Of a stretch of DNA of 64,000 nucleotides, positions 60,763 to 64,000 are shown one piece after another (the first letter of the stretch is position 1; every line of letters begins with the position of its first letter). A program made the translations under genes and the position numbers. This DNA is from Phragmites australis (lineage: Eukaryota > Streptophyta > Magnoliopsida > Poales > Poaceae). The stretch covers positions 27,974,001 through 28,038,000 of the forward strand of contig NC_084927.1 in NCBI RefSeq assembly GCF_958298935.1, read 5' to 3'. The notes beneath the pieces were generated by a model. The model had not been told where the DNA came from, made no database searches, and saw only the letters and a program-made list of their open reading frames with translations.

Positions 60763-61329
60763 TTTTAAAAGCAAAATCATGCTTTTTTTGAAAAGTTTTG
60801 CTTTCCATGTGTATATTCATTTTGATATATATTTTGTCATGCTTGCTTCATATGTATAAAGGAAACTCCATCTAAAATTTGAGATAGACAATATATGCAA
60901 TGATATTCAAGATTCATTCATGTATACATAGATTGTGAGGGAGTTTACTATATATATGTTGATTTCTACTAACATCAAAATATGTGTGTTGTTTGATACT
61001 AGTAAAACTAGTTTTGGTAATCTTAAATATCTTTGTGATGTTTGATGTTTGTAAAACTTGTGCTTTGTATACATTTGTCCTTGGATTAAATGTATACTTG
61101 GAATTTCAATTTTTGTCAACTATAATCATCTGGTCTAATCAACCCAAATGAGAGTTCGCTTTAGGAATCAAGTGTGGAAAGTGTGGAAGTGTCAAAATTA
61201 GGTTTTGGAGTGTTTCTAGTTTGATCAAATGTGTTTGGGATCATGAATTCAGTTAGGATGTGTAGCCCTCTGAATAAGCTTTCTGTAGAGTCCAAAATCG
61301 TTGAAATCGGACTTCAAGGTCAAAAGTTA

Positions 61330-62383
61330 CAGGGGTGAGCTGCTTACAGAGAGCTTGAGGCTCTCTGTTCTAGCTTGGCTTGAGCTTGTTTGTGATGTTC
61401 TTCGCCTTTTGATCTAGGCTTCCTTGCCTTGTTCACCTTGTTTTTCCGTCTGTCTCCTCTTTTCTTCTTGAGTTCTCCATCCTTTCCTTTTATAGGCGCG
61501 CCGACCTCGACTTATCCAGAATGGGAAAGAGGGGGCGCAAATACCAAGGCGCCACAGAGAAAGGCGTCATCATTCCGTCTTGGCGAAGTGACAGGGGTGG
61601 TGGAAAATTGCGGCGTGCATTCGACCACCCGCCACTGCGGAGGTCCTCCGACGCCATTAAGAGGGCCCACCGGGCAGCCGCAGAGATGCCTGGTGTGCCC
61701 ACCCTGTCTTGTCCTTCTGCCGGGGCAGGGTGGCAGGCGGAGCGCTTCGATTCTGGCAATGTTATCCCGAGGCACCCGGGTGAAACCGGACGGGACCCGT
61801 GCATTTAATGGACCCACGCCCCCCTGCCAGAGCATGGCAGGGTCTGACACTAGGGCGTGGGCAGCTGAGATTGTCAGGATGTCAGGCCGCGCGTGCCTAT
61901 TAAATGCGGCATTGGGCCCTTGACTGGCTGACACCCCGACGACGGGACCCTTCGGGTCGTCGGACGATCTTGCGCGAACCTTCGGGGAACCGAGTCCTCG
62001 GGGGCTGCCACGTGCAGCCCCGAGCACCCTCTCCCGAGCACTGGGGGAAACCTTCGGGGAACCGAGTCCTCGGGGGCTGCCACATGCAGCCCCGAGCACT
62101 CTCTCCCGAGCACTGGGGGAAACCTTCGGGGAACGGAGTCCTCGGGGGCTGCCACGTGCAGCCCCGAGCACTCTCTCCCAAGCACTTCCTTCCCGGTACT
62201 TGGACTCCGCGGATCATCGGGGAACTGGGGTGCTCGGGATCCAGAGGCGGCGGCCCCGAGCACCTTCTCCCGGGACTTAGCTTCTTCTTATCTCGCAGGG
62301 CAGACCTCGCGGGATGGTGACGCGTGGCGGATGGCCGGCCCGGTCTCGGGACTCAGGGACCCCTGGTTCCTGATACACCGACA
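61330..62383 (-). mobile_element. Truncated copy of the 73-bp-repeat LTR
   Basis: Homologous to 31515-33173 from about its position 31758 onward and ending ATACACCGACA. It lacks the first 240 bp or so and sits inside the right Sirevirus LTR. About 130 bp of the host LTR is missing at its left junction when compared with the left LTR (54850-54965), so the insertion or a later deletion removed target DNA. Confidence 0.8.
61978..62193. repeat. Three tandem copies of the G-box hairpin unit
   Basis: ACCTTCGGGG at 61978, 62050 and 62122, a 72-bp spacing, with the same GGGGCTGC-CACGT-GCAGCCCC hairpin (the second unit has CACAT). A degenerate fourth unit follows to about 62265. Confidence 0.9.
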
Positions 62384-63530
62384 GGGTCTAAGTGTTCTAT
62401 CCGGATGTTCTGGGTTGACCCGGATACTTCGGGTTGCCAGAGTCTATGGATTTTGCTCCGAGCAGGGATGCTCGGTTAAGATCTAAATGTTTTACCCGGA
62501 GGTTCTGGGTTAAGCCTAGAGTATCCAGGTTAGGCCAGAAAAGCCTGCAATGGCTAGTTTTTTGGGGAAAGCTATAAATACCCCTCACCCGCACCCTTGT
62601 TTGCTTGGGCACGAAAGAAAAATATTGTAGAGCCAAAAGAACTTCTTCCCACTCTATTTTGGTGAGAGATTAGAGAAGAAAAGTGAGGTTGGTTAAGAGA
62701 TTGAAAGATTGCGTGCAAGTGAGCTAAATCCCATCTTGAGAACTCAAGTTCATCAGTAAGAAGTTTGCGAAGCGTTTTTTACTCTTGGGGATTTAATTCC
62801 CTAGGCGGCTAGGCGTCGCCGACATGCACCTAAGGTTGTGGTGTGCCGCGAAAACTTTGTGAAGGTTTTGATTTCACCTCCGGAAGAGAAGACATAAAGA
62901 GTGAAAACCCAAGCTCAAGTGTAGCCGAGCTTGGAGAGAAAAAAAGGTTGAGAGAGATCCGGCTCAAGTGTGACTGAGCCCCTCAACGGAGATGCAAGAA
63001 CCTCTAGAGGAGGTGTCTGAACTTCGGGAAATAAATCTTGTGTCTCCTTGTTCTTGAGTTCTTACTCAACATTTATGCATATTGCTAGATCTACTTGCTC
63101 ATGTGAAACAACATTTGGAACACATGAGTTCACTTGGTTTGAGCTAGAACTACTTAGGCGTCTTTTAATTTTAGTTTCGAGTTCATTCTCTGTTGAACCC
63201 AGAAGTTCCGGATTTAACCCAGAAGGTCCGGATTCTGTATAATCAGATCCGAACCTAGAGGTTCCGAATTGAACACGGAACCTTTGGTGAACAGTGTTTT
63301 TAGAATTTTTAACTAGAGTTTTCTTGCATATCTTTTGCTAATTTTGAGTAATCCTTGTCACCCTAGGATTGTAACTTTTACACTTATTTAGGTTGATTAT
63401 GCACTAGTTGAGCCTAACACATTTAGGATCTTCACTTGTGAAAAATCTGTTAATTTATTTTCCACTATAAGGTTAGGTCAATGATAAAAGAGAATGATTT
63501 TTGTAAAAATATGTATTCACCATCTCTAGA
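62384..63530 (+). repeat. 3' LTR of the Sirevirus-like element, distal part
   Basis: Continues the right LTR after the inserted fragment (the proximal part is 61140-61329). It carries TATAAATA at 62573-62580 and further palindrome-like motifs (CCCAGAAGTTCCGGAT, 63200-63290) that are absent from the deleted left LTR. Confidence 0.7.
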
Positions 63531-63532
63531 CG

Positions 63533-64000
63533 ACATCATTGTTCTTTTAGTTTGCCAAACAAACCCTTGTAATACTTTGTGATATATTTCTTGAGGTTAG
63601 CGTCTCCAATAATAACACTATCTTCTTGTTCTGGTTTATAAATCATCTTCTTGCTATATTTTCCACTAGCTACTAGTTGGAAATATTTAGTATTATCATC
63701 TCCCTCTAATAGCTCTTGGACCTTGGCTCTTTGATACCATTTGAGCTCTTCTTCTCTTAGAATGCGAACTAACATTTCGTTGAGATAATGCTTGAAAGCT
63801 ATCTCATTAGGCCTTAAAGGATTATGTTCCGCCTTCTTATCATGCTCATCAATTTTTATTGTAAGTTGTTTCTTCTACTTTTTGAGAATGCCTGAGGTGT
63901 GTTTAGCCCAACACCACAAGTATTGTCGCAATGCTCTGATTTTGTTCCGTCATCTTTCAATAGCAATATTATCTCGCTGTTCTGATTGCTGATGTTGGTT
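63533..64000 (-). pseudogene. LINE (L1-type) ORF2 fragment, upstream part, runs off the window
   Basis: The minus-strand reading has ERWRNKIRALRQYL, WCWAKHTSGILKK, a stop, then LREEELKWYQRAKVQELLEG, DDNTKYFQLVASGKYSKK and YYKGLFGK. This is the linker between endonuclease and reverse transcriptase in plant L1 ORF2. The frame is open for 79 codons at 63775-63536 but has a stop just upstream. It continues at 53866-53470. Confidence 0.75.

Larger units (their letters stand above)
53867..63530 (+). mobile_element. Sirevirus-like LTR element, rearranged, inserted in a LINE
   Basis: Left LTR 53867 to about 55690 (its 3' part deleted); gag-like zinc-knuckle region; long AT-rich non-coding part; four polypurine tracts; right LTR about 61140-63530, lacking its 5' part and itself interrupted by a truncated Gypsy-type LTR (61330-62383). 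The LTRs share AGTTCGCTTTAGGAATC, TGTTTGGGATCATGAATT, TATAAATACCC and CTCAAGTGTG-CCGA segments. No pol domains are visible, so it is non-autonomous. Start TGTATCTAGCCCTTATGTG, end GACGACATCA. Confidence 0.75.

Overview
This window is nuclear DNA from a grass (Poaceae). The GC-rich single-exon genes, the Tourist- and Stowaway-type MITEs, the CACTA elements with grass-type terminal sequences and the nested Copia/Gypsy-type LTR elements all point that way. A panicoid or related PACMAD grass is my guess, not something the sequence proves. No organelle, bacterial or viral genome features are evident.

Three low-copy genes are convincing, all on the minus strand and all in the left 28 kb: a SKIP2/VFB-type F-box-LRR protein (4289-5842, one exon), a family-1 UDP-glycosyltransferase resembling UGT92 (13182-14585, one exon), and a leucine-rich-repeat receptor kinase of the LRR-XI type (23609-27357, two coding exons; the splice splits the Glu codon of the kinase APE motif, giving a 1097-residue protein). 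They do not form a pathway: one targets proteins for ubiquitination, one glucosylates small molecules, one is a plasma-membrane receptor. Two gene relics lie between them: a PPR fragment carried inside a PIF/Harbinger-like DNA transposon (15538-16757), and a possible ankyrin-like relic (12699-12971).

Layout: 1-9300, F-box gene and unannotated flanks; 9301-9623, Tourist MITE; 9624-12698, AT-rich spacer with simple repeats; 13182-14585, UGT; 14958-16757, MITE and PPR-carrying element; 16959-23373, a gag-only Sirevirus-like LTR element ending about 235 bp past the receptor-kinase stop codon; 23609-28808, receptor kinase with a possible 5'-UTR intron and two MITEs in its upstream region; 31515-33173, a solo LTR with nine 73-bp repeats; 35993-37535, a CACTA element with a clean CTC target duplication; 39732-46971, a decayed full-length Copia element with a MITE in its 3' LTR; 48499-53466, a CACTA cluster with two inverted non-autonomous copies around a transposase relic; 53470-64000, an L1-type LINE split by a 9.7-kb Sirevirus-like element, which itself holds a truncated copy of the 73-bp-repeat LTR.

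The right 36 kb is therefore essentially transposon territory with no intact host gene that I can recognise. The most informative signals are nested insertions with readable target duplications, tRNA-like modules shared by three CACTA elements, dispersed palindromes in the Sirevirus-like LTRs, the variable-length G-box hairpin array, and the gene-fragment capture by the PIF-like element. I saw no convincing new multi-gene system. Most boundaries and family names come from reading the sequence by eye and from family knowledge; no search was run.
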